Positions 22,379-30,597 of a DNA stretch of 64,000 nucleotides are shown here, piece after piece (position 1 is the stretch's first letter; every line of letters begins with the position of its first letter). The notes beneath the pieces are model-generated. The model was given only the letters and a program-made list of their open reading frames with translations, was not told the origin of the DNA and made no database searches. This DNA is from Deltaproteobacteria bacterium. Its GTDB lineage: Bacteria > Desulfobacterota > Desulfuromonadia > Geobacterales > Pseudopelobacteraceae. Where the stretch lies: positions 1 through 64,000 of the forward strand of contig JAJXWO010000008.1 of the NCBI GenBank assembly GCA_021781535.1. Reading direction: 5' to 3'. The position numbers were made by a program, and so were the translations under genes.

Positions 22379-22762
22379 ATGACAGAAAATAAAGTTGCTG
22401 AAATAATTGTAGATGCTTGCTTTAAGATACATACAACTCTTGGTCCTGGCTTACTGGAATCTGTGTATGAAGCCGTGTTGGCACATGAACTTCAAAAACG
22501 TGGTTTATCTGTTGTGCGGCAGTTGTCTTTACCAGTCGTTTATGATGGTGTTGTTCTAGATGAAGGGTTTCGCGCCGATTTGATTGTAGAAGACTTGGTA
22601 ATTGTTGAATTGAAATCTGTCGAAATAGTTGCTCCAGTCCATAAAAAACAGCTAAATACCTACCTGCGATTATCTGGTAAGAAGCTGGGCTTGTTGATTA
22701 ACTTTGGTGCGAATCTCATCAAGGATGGCATAACCCGAGTAGCTAATGGCATGCCGTCATGA
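22379..22762 (+). CDS. GxxExxY family protein
   Basis: 127 aa, MTENKVAEIIVDACFKIHTTLGPGLLESVYEAVLAHELQKRGL...DLIVEDLVIVELKSVE: GLLESVY motif and nuclease-like D...ELK motif. Confidence 0.93.
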   Translation: MTENKVAEIIVDACFKIHTTLGPGLLESVYEAVLAHELQKRGLSVVRQLSLPVVYDGVVLDEGFRADLIVEDLVIVELKSVEIVAPVHKKQLNTYLRLSGKKLGLLINFGANLIKDGITRVANGMPS

Positions 22763-22776
22763 TGGAATACGTACTC

Positions 22777-22806
22777 CCGCAAAGACGCGAAGACGCAAAA
22801 AGAGAG
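22777..22806. repeat. Second direct copy of the repeat, right of GxxExxY ORF
   Basis: ccgcaaagacgcgaagacgcaaaaagagag. Confidence 0.8.
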
Positions 22807-22867
22807 CAGCGTTGTTATCAGTCCTTGAATCTAAAGGGTTCCCCCAAAACGCCCCGGTTTTTTGTAA

Positions 22868-22914
22868 TTCTTTGCGACTTTGCGTCTTAAGCGAGCATCG
22901 CGAGCGGGCGTGAG
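22868..22914. repeat. Inverted copy of the repeat plus 'agcgagcatcgcgagcgggcgtgaga' tail
   Basis: ttctttgcgactttgcgtcttaagcgagcatcgcgagcgggcgtgaga; the first ~20 nt are the reverse complement of the direct copies. Confidence 0.7.
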
Positions 22915-22982
22915 ATAGATATATGTTTAACAAGGTTTTAAGTCAATAATTTGAGCCACAAAAATAACAGAGGATTATTGAT

Positions 22983-23270
22983 ATGACGAGAGAAGAAATT
23001 CTTGATTTTTTAAAACAACACAAACAGGAAATGCACGATTATTATGGCGTTATCAAGATTGGGCTTTTTGGCAGTTATGCCCGTGGGGACGCTCGGGATG
23101 ACTCTGATATCGATATTGCTATTGAGCTTGCAAAGAATACTGCAGACAGCTACTTTGGTTTGCTTCATTATCTGGAAGATTCGTTTCAAAAACGAATTGA
23201 TCTAGGCATAGAATCAAATTTTAAACCAATTATTAAACCATATATTGTTAAAGAAATATTATATGTATGA
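22983..23270 (+). CDS. mntA: MNT-family nucleotidyltransferase antitoxin (MntA-like)
   Basis: FGSYARGDARDDSDIDIAIE matches GSX10DXD of minimal nucleotidyltransferases; overlaps the downstream HEPN gene. Confidence 0.88.
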   Translation: MTREEILDFLKQHKQEMHDYYGVIKIGLFGSYARGDARDDSDIDIAIELAKNTADSYFGLLHYLEDSFQKRIDLGIESNFKPIIKPYIVKEILYV

Positions 23271-23628
23271 GCGCACTGAACTTCAATTTCTTCAGGATAT
23301 TCTGGAGTCGGTAAATGCTGCCTTAGATTTTGTTGCAGGATATGATTTAGAAAGTTTTTCAGGGGAAAGAAAAACAAAATCAGCAACGATAAGAGAGCTG
23401 GAAATTATTGGAGAGGCAGCCAGTAGAATCTCCACTGCAACTAAAGAACAGTACCATGATGTGCCATGGCGGTTGATGAAAGACTTCAGGAATGTACTAT
23501 CCCATGAATATGTTGGGGTTAATGATGAAGTTGTTTGGGATATTGTACTGCACAAGTTGCCAGCACTGAAAGCTAAGATTATTCAAATTATTTTGCATGA
23601 AAACAGTTTAAACAAAGATCTCACCTAA
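23263..23628 (+). CDS. hepT: HEPN-domain toxin (HepT/DUF86-like)
   Basis: RNVLSHEY matches RX4HXY; ATG at 23263 overlaps the MNT stop; TAATG overlap with wzt at its end. Confidence 0.88.
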   Translation: MYERTELQFLQDILESVNAALDFVAGYDLESFSGERKTKSATIRELEIIGEAASRISTATKEQYHDVPWRLMKDFRNVLSHEYVGVNDEVVWDIVLHKLPALKAKIIQIILHENSLNKDLT

Positions 23629-24926
23629 TGTCTACCGTTATCACTGTCGAAAACCTGGGTAAAAAATACACCATCTCCCACCAGCAGCGTGATGATAACT
23701 CGTCCCTGCGCGATGTACTCACTAATGGTGTCAAGAATTTGTCGAAAAGAATCTTTTCTCCACTCACGCCTCACTCTTCACCTCTCATCCCTACATCCGA
23801 AGACTTCTGGGCTCTTAAAGATGTCAACTTTGAGGTCAAGCAGGGTGACCGCATCGGTATCATCGGGAGAAACGGCGCTGGTAAATCAACCCTGCTAAAG
23901 ATTCTTTCGCGCATCACAGAACCGACCACAGGCAGTATCAGGATCAAGGGCAGGGTGGCGAGTCTGTTGGAGGTGGGTACTGGTTTTCATCCTGAACTAA
24001 CCGGACGGGAGAATATTTTTCTGAATGGCGCCATTCTCGGTATGCAGCGGGAAGAGATTCGGCGCAAGTTTGATGAAATAGTTGATTTTGCGGAGATTGA
24101 GAAGTTTCTGGATACGCCGGTAAAGCGTTATTCTTCTGGGATGTATGTGCGGCTGGCTTTTGCAGTCGCTGCTCATCTGGAGCCGGAGATTCTGATTGTA
24201 GATGAAGTGCTGGCAGTTGGAGATGCACAGTTTCAGAAGAAGTGTTTAGGGAAGATGGAAGATGTTGGGAGAGAAGGACGGACTGTCATTTTCGTGAGTC
24301 ATAATATGAGTGCAATACGTAGTCTTTGTGAACGAATCATTATGTTTGACAAAGGTTTTACCGCTTTTATAGGTTTACCAAAAGAAGGTATTGACCTCTA
24401 CTTGAAAGATGCTCAGCAAATGAACTCAGTTGATTTTAATTTGGCTGATTATCGTCGTTCAGGTCACTTTGGCACGTCTTTACGTATTCATCGACTTGTA
24501 TTTAATCTTGGTAAAGAAATTTACCATGGGCAACCACTTATGGTTGAAATTTACTTTGAATGTTTCGCCGATGTAGAAGGTGTTTCTTTCGGTGTAGGTT
24601 TTTGCAATCGAGAAGGAGTAAGGTTTGTTACATTAGATTCTGATGTCCCCGGAGATCGCAAAAAATTCAACAAAGGTGATTTTGGAAAAGCGTCATTTTC
24701 GCTTGAGGAGTTACTATTAGAACCAGATAACTACATTATAGACGCTGGTTCACGCTCAAATGAGAACTTTGCATTAGATTATTTGTCTCAATGTGGAAGT
24801 GTGGCTGTTCTTCCGAGCGAAAAAACACCTGATGCTATAGCAATGCGTGAGACAGGGCGAGGTGGTGTTCGGTTTCCAACAGAATGGAATTTTGAAGTTG
24901 ATAATAAATATGGTGGAAGAAGCTGA
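23628..24926 (+). CDS. wzt: Polysaccharide ABC exporter ATP-binding protein (Wzt type) with C-terminal domain
   Basis: FWALKDVNFEVKQGDRIGIIGRNGAGKSTLLKILSRITEPTTG; KRYSSGMYVRLAFAVAAHLEPEILIVDEVLAVGD; extra ~170 aa C-terminal domain. Confidence 0.94.
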   Translation: MSTVITVENLGKKYTISHQQRDDNSSLRDVLTNGVKNLSKRIFSPLTPHSSPLIPTSEDFWALKDVNFEVKQGDRIGIIGRNGAGKSTLLKILSRITEPTTGSIRIKGRVASLLEVGTGFHPELTGRENIFLNGAILGMQREEIRRKFDEIVDFAEIEKFLDTPVKRYSSGMYVRLAFAVAAHLEPEILIVDEVLAVGDAQFQKKCLGKMEDVGREGRTVIFVSHNMSAIRSLCERIIMFDKGFTAFIGLPKEGIDLYLKDAQQMNSVDFNLADYRRSGHFGTSLRIHRLVFNLGKEIYHGQPLMVEIYFECFADVEGVSFGVGFCNREGVRFVTLDSDVPGDRKKFNKGDFGKASFSLEELLLEPDNYIIDAGSRSNENFALDYLSQCGSVAVLPSEKTPDAIAMRETGRGGVRFPTEWNFEVDNKYGGRS

Positions 24927-24962
24927 AAAAACTTGAACATCGAGTGTAAGGGAACTTAGTTT

Positions 24963-25832
24963 ATGAACACGTGCCCAGCGTGCAAATCCAAAATATCAAA
25001 AGCCTATGAACAGTATCAGTGGACATTCTGGGGATCAGATTATGGACTCCTGATTTGTGGGAATTGCAAAACAATATTTACAGATCCATTACCAAGTAAT
25101 GATGTCCTGAAAAGAGTTTATGCTGAGTGTTTTGACTATCGCTGGTATCAAGATCACTATACTGCCAAATATCGTGACTGTACGGCACGAGTTGAGGAAT
25201 ATCGTTCGTGGCTTGGCCAACGCGTATTGGATTTTGGCGGCGGGGTTGGATATTTATCCGAGGCGCTTCGGGCTAAAGGTTACGAATCCCAAACCTATGA
25301 CCCATATTGCACCATCGGGGATAAAATGGAATCTGGCTGGGATACAATAATAGCACTTCATGTGCTTGAACATTCAAATGATCCAGATTGCACCATTGCA
25401 CAGATCAAGTCATTGCTCAATTCTGATGGGAAACTTATTCTAGCTGTGCCCAATGCTGCCGGAAAGGGGTATAGAGAACTTAATACACAATGGGTTTGGA
25501 TGCAACCACCCTTGGTGCATGTTCTTCATTTTACGAAGAAAGGGCTCTGCACTCTTCTTGAACGTAATGGTTTTGTGATCAAGGAAGTTCGCTTTGCCGA
25601 ACGATGGGATGCAAATCTTGATTGCGACTTGGAAAGAGTTGAGCAATTTAGATTACTTGGCAGCTTGTGGGGACGTCAACCATATAGTCGACTGCGGTTA
25701 TACAGAAAACTATGCGCTTCATATGTATCAAGCCTTCGTAACAAAGGTTTACAGAAGGCCATTAACAAAACGTCCACTGACTCAGAGGATTTTTCCGAAT
25801 TACAGGTTATCGCTAAGTTGGTAGCACAATGA
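24963..25832 (+). CDS. Class I SAM-dependent methyltransferase with N-terminal zinc-ribbon-like Cys pairs
   Basis: CPACKSKISK...LLICGNCKTIF; VLDFGGGVGYLSEALRAKGYESQTYDPY; IIALHVLEHSNDP. Confidence 0.88.
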   Translation: MNTCPACKSKISKAYEQYQWTFWGSDYGLLICGNCKTIFTDPLPSNDVLKRVYAECFDYRWYQDHYTAKYRDCTARVEEYRSWLGQRVLDFGGGVGYLSEALRAKGYESQTYDPYCTIGDKMESGWDTIIALHVLEHSNDPDCTIAQIKSLLNSDGKLILAVPNAAGKGYRELNTQWVWMQPPLVHVLHFTKKGLCTLLERNGFVIKEVRFAERWDANLDCDLERVEQFRLLGSLWGRQPYSRLRLYRKLCASYVSSLRNKGLQKAINKTSTDSEDFSELQVIAKLVAQ

Positions 25833-27388
25833 TTAATGTTGGCATAATTCACAACTCAAACTCTCTTGTCTATGACTCAGTGAATAAAGAAAAGTTGGAA
25901 ATAGTCTCTTTTTGCATATCTCCTGAGTGTCTCTCATATCATGAAATTTTTGATTCCGCATTTTCTTCGCCTGCCAGATATGTAATGGAAATTTTTAGAC
26001 GTCTCAACCAAAATGGTATAGCTAGCAACGGTACTTTTGTCTTTAATCCGTTGTTAGAACTATCTTCCATGCAGATTGAACAGGTACTTGCTATTCTTAT
26101 AAAGGAGGGGACTGAGAATGCCCCCTGTGTAATTGCTGATTCACTAAACCTGCCACTAGGGTATTATTTGCCTTTAACTATAAAACCTTCTGAAGCACAC
26201 TTTCTAATGCTTCTATCAACTGTAAATGCCAGCCTTGACCAGGAGTTGCTTAGTAATTTCTTTTTTTCCCAAGTCTCTGTTTTGAAACTAAATTTTTTCG
26301 CTATAGATAAAGTTGGAAATAATTTCTCACATAATGAAATGCTATGGTCTATCTATGAATGTTTGGCTCGAAGGGCTCTCCTTGTATTAAATGATATTAT
26401 GCCAGTACATGCTTCCTGCATATATCCGGCAACTAAATGCGAGATTGATACCTTACAGAAGCGATACTTGAGAGATTGTCTGAAATTCGTTGCAGTTATG
26501 CCGTATCATGCTGGTGATGTTCTATTTTACTGTATTGCTGCCAAGCATACGCCCAGCCATATCAGCAGTGTTGTTGTTAATAGCAGGTATTCCAATATCG
26601 TAAATGATTTGTTGCCAGGATTTGTTACAACTGACGTAGATTTAATACCACCATACCGTGATGGAACAGGCGATTTAGAAAGTGAGGAAGATCATTTTCT
26701 AAAAATTGTGCCACTCCTATCACCATTCAATTTGTATTTTTTTTTAAGACCATCGCGAAACTACAACCGCACTAACCTTCACCTGATCGATCACTTTGCT
26801 TTTGCTCTTGGTCAAAGTTTTCAAAAACCTGATGATCTTGTTACCAAGATCAAAAGTACACCACGTGTTTATACCCAAGGTAGCACTACACCTATAAAAA
26901 TTTTATTGCACTTTGATGCTGGTTGGGAAATAAAAATCTATCCAAAAAGTTATCAACAAAAAATCATTACAGGGCTTCTTCGGAAGGGTGTTGAAATAAC
27001 AGTTCTTGGTACTGAAGAACGAGATTTTGGACATTACCGCAGTGTGAGCTTCAAAAACCTGGAACAATTAAAGGATTTGTTGTGCAATCACCATCTGCTT
27101 GTAGGAAGCGATTCATTTCCATGCCATTTTGCAACACATGTGCTGGGGCTGCCTACCATCTGCTTGTTTGGACCCACAAAGCCGGCTAATTCTGATGCGC
27201 TCTCTTCTTCCTATTATAAGGCTTTGGAGAATGCATTGTCCTGCTGTCCATGTTGCGGTTTTAAAAAGTGCCCTAAAAATGGCCAAAATAGTTGTAAAAA
27301 CTTTGTTTTACCGAAACAACTCCAGAAAGAAATTGTTACTATGTTGAGTACAATTTATGGCAATGACTGCTTTACGAGGAAATACTAA
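25829..27388 (+). CDS. Large protein with C-terminal GT9 (heptosyltransferase)-like domain
   Basis: C-terminal LLVGSDSFPCHFATHVLGLPTICLFGPTKPANSD as in GT9; N-terminal ~200 aa not recognised. Confidence 0.65.
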   Translation: MINVGIIHNSNSLVYDSVNKEKLEIVSFCISPECLSYHEIFDSAFSSPARYVMEIFRRLNQNGIASNGTFVFNPLLELSSMQIEQVLAILIKEGTENAPCVIADSLNLPLGYYLPLTIKPSEAHFLMLLSTVNASLDQELLSNFFFSQVSVLKLNFFAIDKVGNNFSHNEMLWSIYECLARRALLVLNDIMPVHASCIYPATKCEIDTLQKRYLRDCLKFVAVMPYHAGDVLFYCIAAKHTPSHISSVVVNSRYSNIVNDLLPGFVTTDVDLIPPYRDGTGDLESEEDHFLKIVPLLSPFNLYFFLRPSRNYNRTNLHLIDHFAFALGQSFQKPDDLVTKIKSTPRVYTQGSTTPIKILLHFDAGWEIKIYPKSYQQKIITGLLRKGVEITVLGTEERDFGHYRSVSFKNLEQLKDLLCNHHLLVGSDSFPCHFATHVLGLPTICLFGPTKPANSDALSSSYYKALENALSCCPCCGFKKCPKNGQNSCKNFVLPKQLQKEIVTMLSTIYGNDCFTRKY

Positions 27389-28584
27389 TGAATATGGCGT
27401 TTTGTACCATAGCAAGCGCTAATTATCTTGCACGGGTTCAGGTATTGGAGAAATCTTTAGTTAAATTTCATCCGGCTGCAGAGTTACATATCCTACTCTG
27501 TGAATCCCAAGATGTTTGTGAAAAAATAGCTGTTAAATCAAGACGGAAATTTTTAGCTCCAGCCGATGTAGGATGCGCCAAGTGGTTACAGATGGCATTT
27601 TATTATGACATCACAGAGTATAAAACAGCACTTAAGCCATTTCTCTTAGAAACTCTTTTGCAACAAGGCTACGAAGCAGTTATTTATTTTGACCCTGATA
27701 TTGAGATTTACGGCAATCTTGGAGAACTTTCAACTATACTTGATACATATCATGCCGTTCTTACGCCACATGTTTGTCAACCTATACCTGATGATAATAA
27801 ACAACCTTCAATGGATGCATGTATAAGGGCTGGACAGTTTAATCTTGGTTTTATTGGGATGTCTGCGTGTCCAGAGATCTTTACTTTGTTAAATTGGTGG
27901 CAGAATGTTCTTGTTGAAAAATGTCTGTTTAGTAATGCCCCCACTTTTTTTGTAGATCAATTCTGGGCGGCAGCGATTCCATCACTCCTTGAAAAGACCT
28001 ATATTCTTCGAGATCCTGCATATAACATGGCTTATTGGAACATATTTCAGCGAAAGCTTGAAAGTGATGGTGATAAGTGGATAACTGATAGTGGCGAACT
28101 CAGATTTTTTCACTTTTCTGGACTAAATCGTCAGGATTTGACTAAGATATCGGTTCACCAAGACAGGGCTTCAGCTCCAGTAGGTAGTGATCTATATCGC
28201 CTGCTCTACGAATATTTTGAAAAGATAAATAAACAAGAATGGGCTGTTTTTAGCAACTATCAATATTCTTTTGGGTTTTATTACGATGGCGAACCAATAA
28301 CTAATAACGAGCGGAAAACGTATCTGAGCATGAGCAGTAAGGAACGTGAAGATATTGGTAACCCTTTCAATGAAAACAGCATCCCGCAGAACACAATCAA
28401 ACTTCGATGCAAAAAAAATCTCGAAATGGATAATACGGCTTCCGATTTGCTCCCAATATTTAAGGCTAGATCCAAACAGTTTGAAAAAGAAAATCATGAG
28501 CTCTTGAATTCTATGAGCTGGAAAATTACAGCGCCATTACGACGATTGTATGCATGGATTAATCTAATATTGAAAAAATCCTGA
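27388..28584 (+). CDS. Nucleotide-diphospho-sugar transferase-like glycosyltransferase
   Basis: FCTIASANYLARVQVLEKSLVKFHPAAELHILLCE...AVIYFDPDIEIYGNL (DxD-like); RAGQFNLGFIGM. Confidence 0.75.
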   Translation: MNMAFCTIASANYLARVQVLEKSLVKFHPAAELHILLCESQDVCEKIAVKSRRKFLAPADVGCAKWLQMAFYYDITEYKTALKPFLLETLLQQGYEAVIYFDPDIEIYGNLGELSTILDTYHAVLTPHVCQPIPDDNKQPSMDACIRAGQFNLGFIGMSACPEIFTLLNWWQNVLVEKCLFSNAPTFFVDQFWAAAIPSLLEKTYILRDPAYNMAYWNIFQRKLESDGDKWITDSGELRFFHFSGLNRQDLTKISVHQDRASAPVGSDLYRLLYEYFEKINKQEWAVFSNYQYSFGFYYDGEPITNNERKTYLSMSSKEREDIGNPFNENSIPQNTIKLRCKKNLEMDNTASDLLPIFKARSKQFEKENHELLNSMSWKITAPLRRLYAWINLILKKS

Positions 28585-28604
28585 TAAATTGTGGGCTTAA
28601 CCTC

Positions 28605-28709
28605 ATGAAAATTATTATTCTAATACCGGATAATATCGGCGACGTGGTGTTGTTCAGTGGTGCATTGCAGCATATCAGGAACCAGTATTTGTTTTTCAGA
28701 AAACGTTGA
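28605..28709 (+). pseudogene. 34-codon N-terminal relic of a GT9 glycosyltransferase
   Basis: MKIIILIPDNIGDVVLFSGALQHIRNQYLFFRKR*: matches the start of GT9 proteins (compare MRILLIRPGGIGDAALLAQIIIDIKKLFP at ~34568 and KILVVRLDAVGDFVLWTASLQQL at ~33340). Below the ORF-track cutoff. Confidence 0.7.
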
Positions 28710-28731
28710 TAACTCAAATGGACATTCAAAT

Positions 28732-29637
28732 ATGATAAGTTATACCCCATTGATCAGCGTAATTATGCCTGCTTACAACCACGCGGCGTACATTGGCGAG
28801 GCCATTGAAAGTGTTCTTAGTCAAACGTTTTCTGATTTTGAGTTTATTATTATCAATGATGGATCAAAAGACGGTACAGAACGTGTGATCCGCAGTTTTA
28901 CCGATTGCAGGATTCGATATTACAGCCAGAAAAACAGCGGAGCTCACAACTCTCTCAATTTGGGCATTTCTCTTGCTGACGGTAAATATATATCAATCAT
29001 AAATTCAGACGATATATACACGTCTGATCGTCTCTCAAAACTTTTCCATTATGCCGAATCTGAAAGTTTGGACTTCATCTTTACGGCCATAGAGCATATT
29101 GACAGTAAATCAATGCCTATCAGCCATGATGACGGCAGGAGGGCCGGATATGAAAAACTACTTGAAAGCTACAAGGAAAGTGGTGATATTTTAGGTATCA
29201 CTCTCGTTGAAAACATTGCGCTTACCACTTCTAACTTCTTCTTCACAAAGTCGCTTTTTGATGAGGTAGGAAACTTTTCATCTTACCGCTACGCTCATGA
29301 TTACGATTTTTTATTGCGGGTATTCAAAACCGTTAGCTCGACTGGAGTCATGATGCTCCCTGAAAGACTCATTAAATACCGACGTCATAGTAAAAACACG
29401 ATAATTGAAAATGCATATCTGGTGTCGCTTGAAAAGAATGAAATTTTGATGAGCCATCTTTCCGACTTTATATACTGTGATACTGACAGAAAAAGGTTTG
29501 AACCGGTACTTCGTAATTTGTTTCTAAACGCAATTGAGGATCTTTCCAGACTCACTAGAACTCGCAGCTGGAAATTAACCGCGCCATTAAGATGGTTGGC
29601 TGAGGCAATTAAACTCCCTCCAAAGCCTGGCCAATAA
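28732..29637 (+). CDS. Glycosyltransferase family 2
   Basis: PLISVIMPAYNHAAYIGEAIESVLSQTFSDFEFIIINDGSKDGTERVI. ATG at 28732 preferred; the track start at 28657 lies inside the GT9 relic. Confidence 0.93.
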   Translation: MISYTPLISVIMPAYNHAAYIGEAIESVLSQTFSDFEFIIINDGSKDGTERVIRSFTDCRIRYYSQKNSGAHNSLNLGISLADGKYISIINSDDIYTSDRLSKLFHYAESESLDFIFTAIEHIDSKSMPISHDDGRRAGYEKLLESYKESGDILGITLVENIALTTSNFFFTKSLFDEVGNFSSYRYAHDYDFLLRVFKTVSSTGVMMLPERLIKYRRHSKNTIIENAYLVSLEKNEILMSHLSDFIYCDTDRKRFEPVLRNLFLNAIEDLSRLTRTRSWKLTAPLRWLAEAIKLPPKPGQ

Positions 29638-29643
29638 ATATTT

Positions 29644-30597
29644 ATGTTGCCATCTACTGAAATTTGCATAGTTGTTTCAGCTGACAATATATACGCCAAA
29701 CACCTAGGTGTAATGTTGTATTCATTGCTTAATGCAGCGGATCGTGGAGTTAAGCTAAACATAATTGTTCTTGATGGAGGGATTCACGGTCCAGATAAAG
29801 AAAAAATTTGTAATTTAGTTGGTGGGTTTGGAGCATCTGTATACTTCACGGAGATGGATAAGAATGCTTACAATAAATATCCTGTAAGCAATCATATTAA
29901 ACCGTCAGCTTACTACAGAATTTCAATACAATACTTGCTCAATTCCTCTTATAGCAAAGTAATTTACCTGGATTGTGACATGATTGTTAAGGATGATATT
30001 TCAAAGCTTTGGGAGGTAGATGTTTCTAATCATATAATATCGGCAGTAGGGGATTCTGGATTTGAAAACAATGATAGATTGTTTATGCCAAAAAATACGT
30101 TGTATTTTAACTCCGGGGTAATGTTGATTAATATGGATAATTGGAGAAAGGCCGATATCAGTGGCAGGGCGCATAAATTCATTCAAGAATACCCTGACAG
30201 ATTGTTTTTACATGATCAGGACGTACTAAACGCTGTCATTTGCGGTAATTGGCAGCAGTTACATCCCCGATGGAATCAGCAGACTAAAATGTTCCGGTTA
30301 CGACCTGAAGAAACTACTTTTTCTGAGCAGGAATTGTCAGAAGCTTTACATTCTCCGGCAATCATTCATTTTACGGAGGCTTCAAAGCCGTGGCATTTAA
30401 TGAACGAACATCTGTATCGAGACGAATACTTCAGCGTACTGCAATGTACTGAATGGAAATATAGGTTTCCTGAATTAAGAAATTTTTTTGTTTTAATTGT
30501 GAAGCCTTTTATTGGGATCGCATACAACATCTTGGATTGTTTGAAGATGTGTTATGCCGGCGCAAAAAAAGTTCTTAACAGTCGGGATAATAAATGA
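29644..30597 (+). CDS. Glycosyltransferase family 8
   Basis: ICIVVSADNIYAKHLGVMLYSLLNAA...KVIYLDCDMIVKDDISKLWEVD...YFNSGVMLINMDNWR...LHDQDVLNAVICGNW. Confidence 0.93.
   Translation: MLPSTEICIVVSADNIYAKHLGVMLYSLLNAADRGVKLNIIVLDGGIHGPDKEKICNLVGGFGASVYFTEMDKNAYNKYPVSNHIKPSAYYRISIQYLLNSSYSKVIYLDCDMIVKDDISKLWEVDVSNHIISAVGDSGFENNDRLFMPKNTLYFNSGVMLINMDNWRKADISGRAHKFIQEYPDRLFLHDQDVLNAVICGNWQQLHPRWNQQTKMFRLRPEETTFSEQELSEALHSPAIIHFTEASKPWHLMNEHLYRDEYFSVLQCTEWKYRFPELRNFFVLIVKPFIGIAYNILDCLKMCYAGAKKVLNSRDNK

Noticed and set aside
22330-23233. 14-nt repeat tttaaaccaattat at 22330 and 23220
   Set aside because: AT-rich, short, and the second copy is inside the MNT coding sequence; chance occurrence is plausible, so I do not treat it as a target-site duplication.
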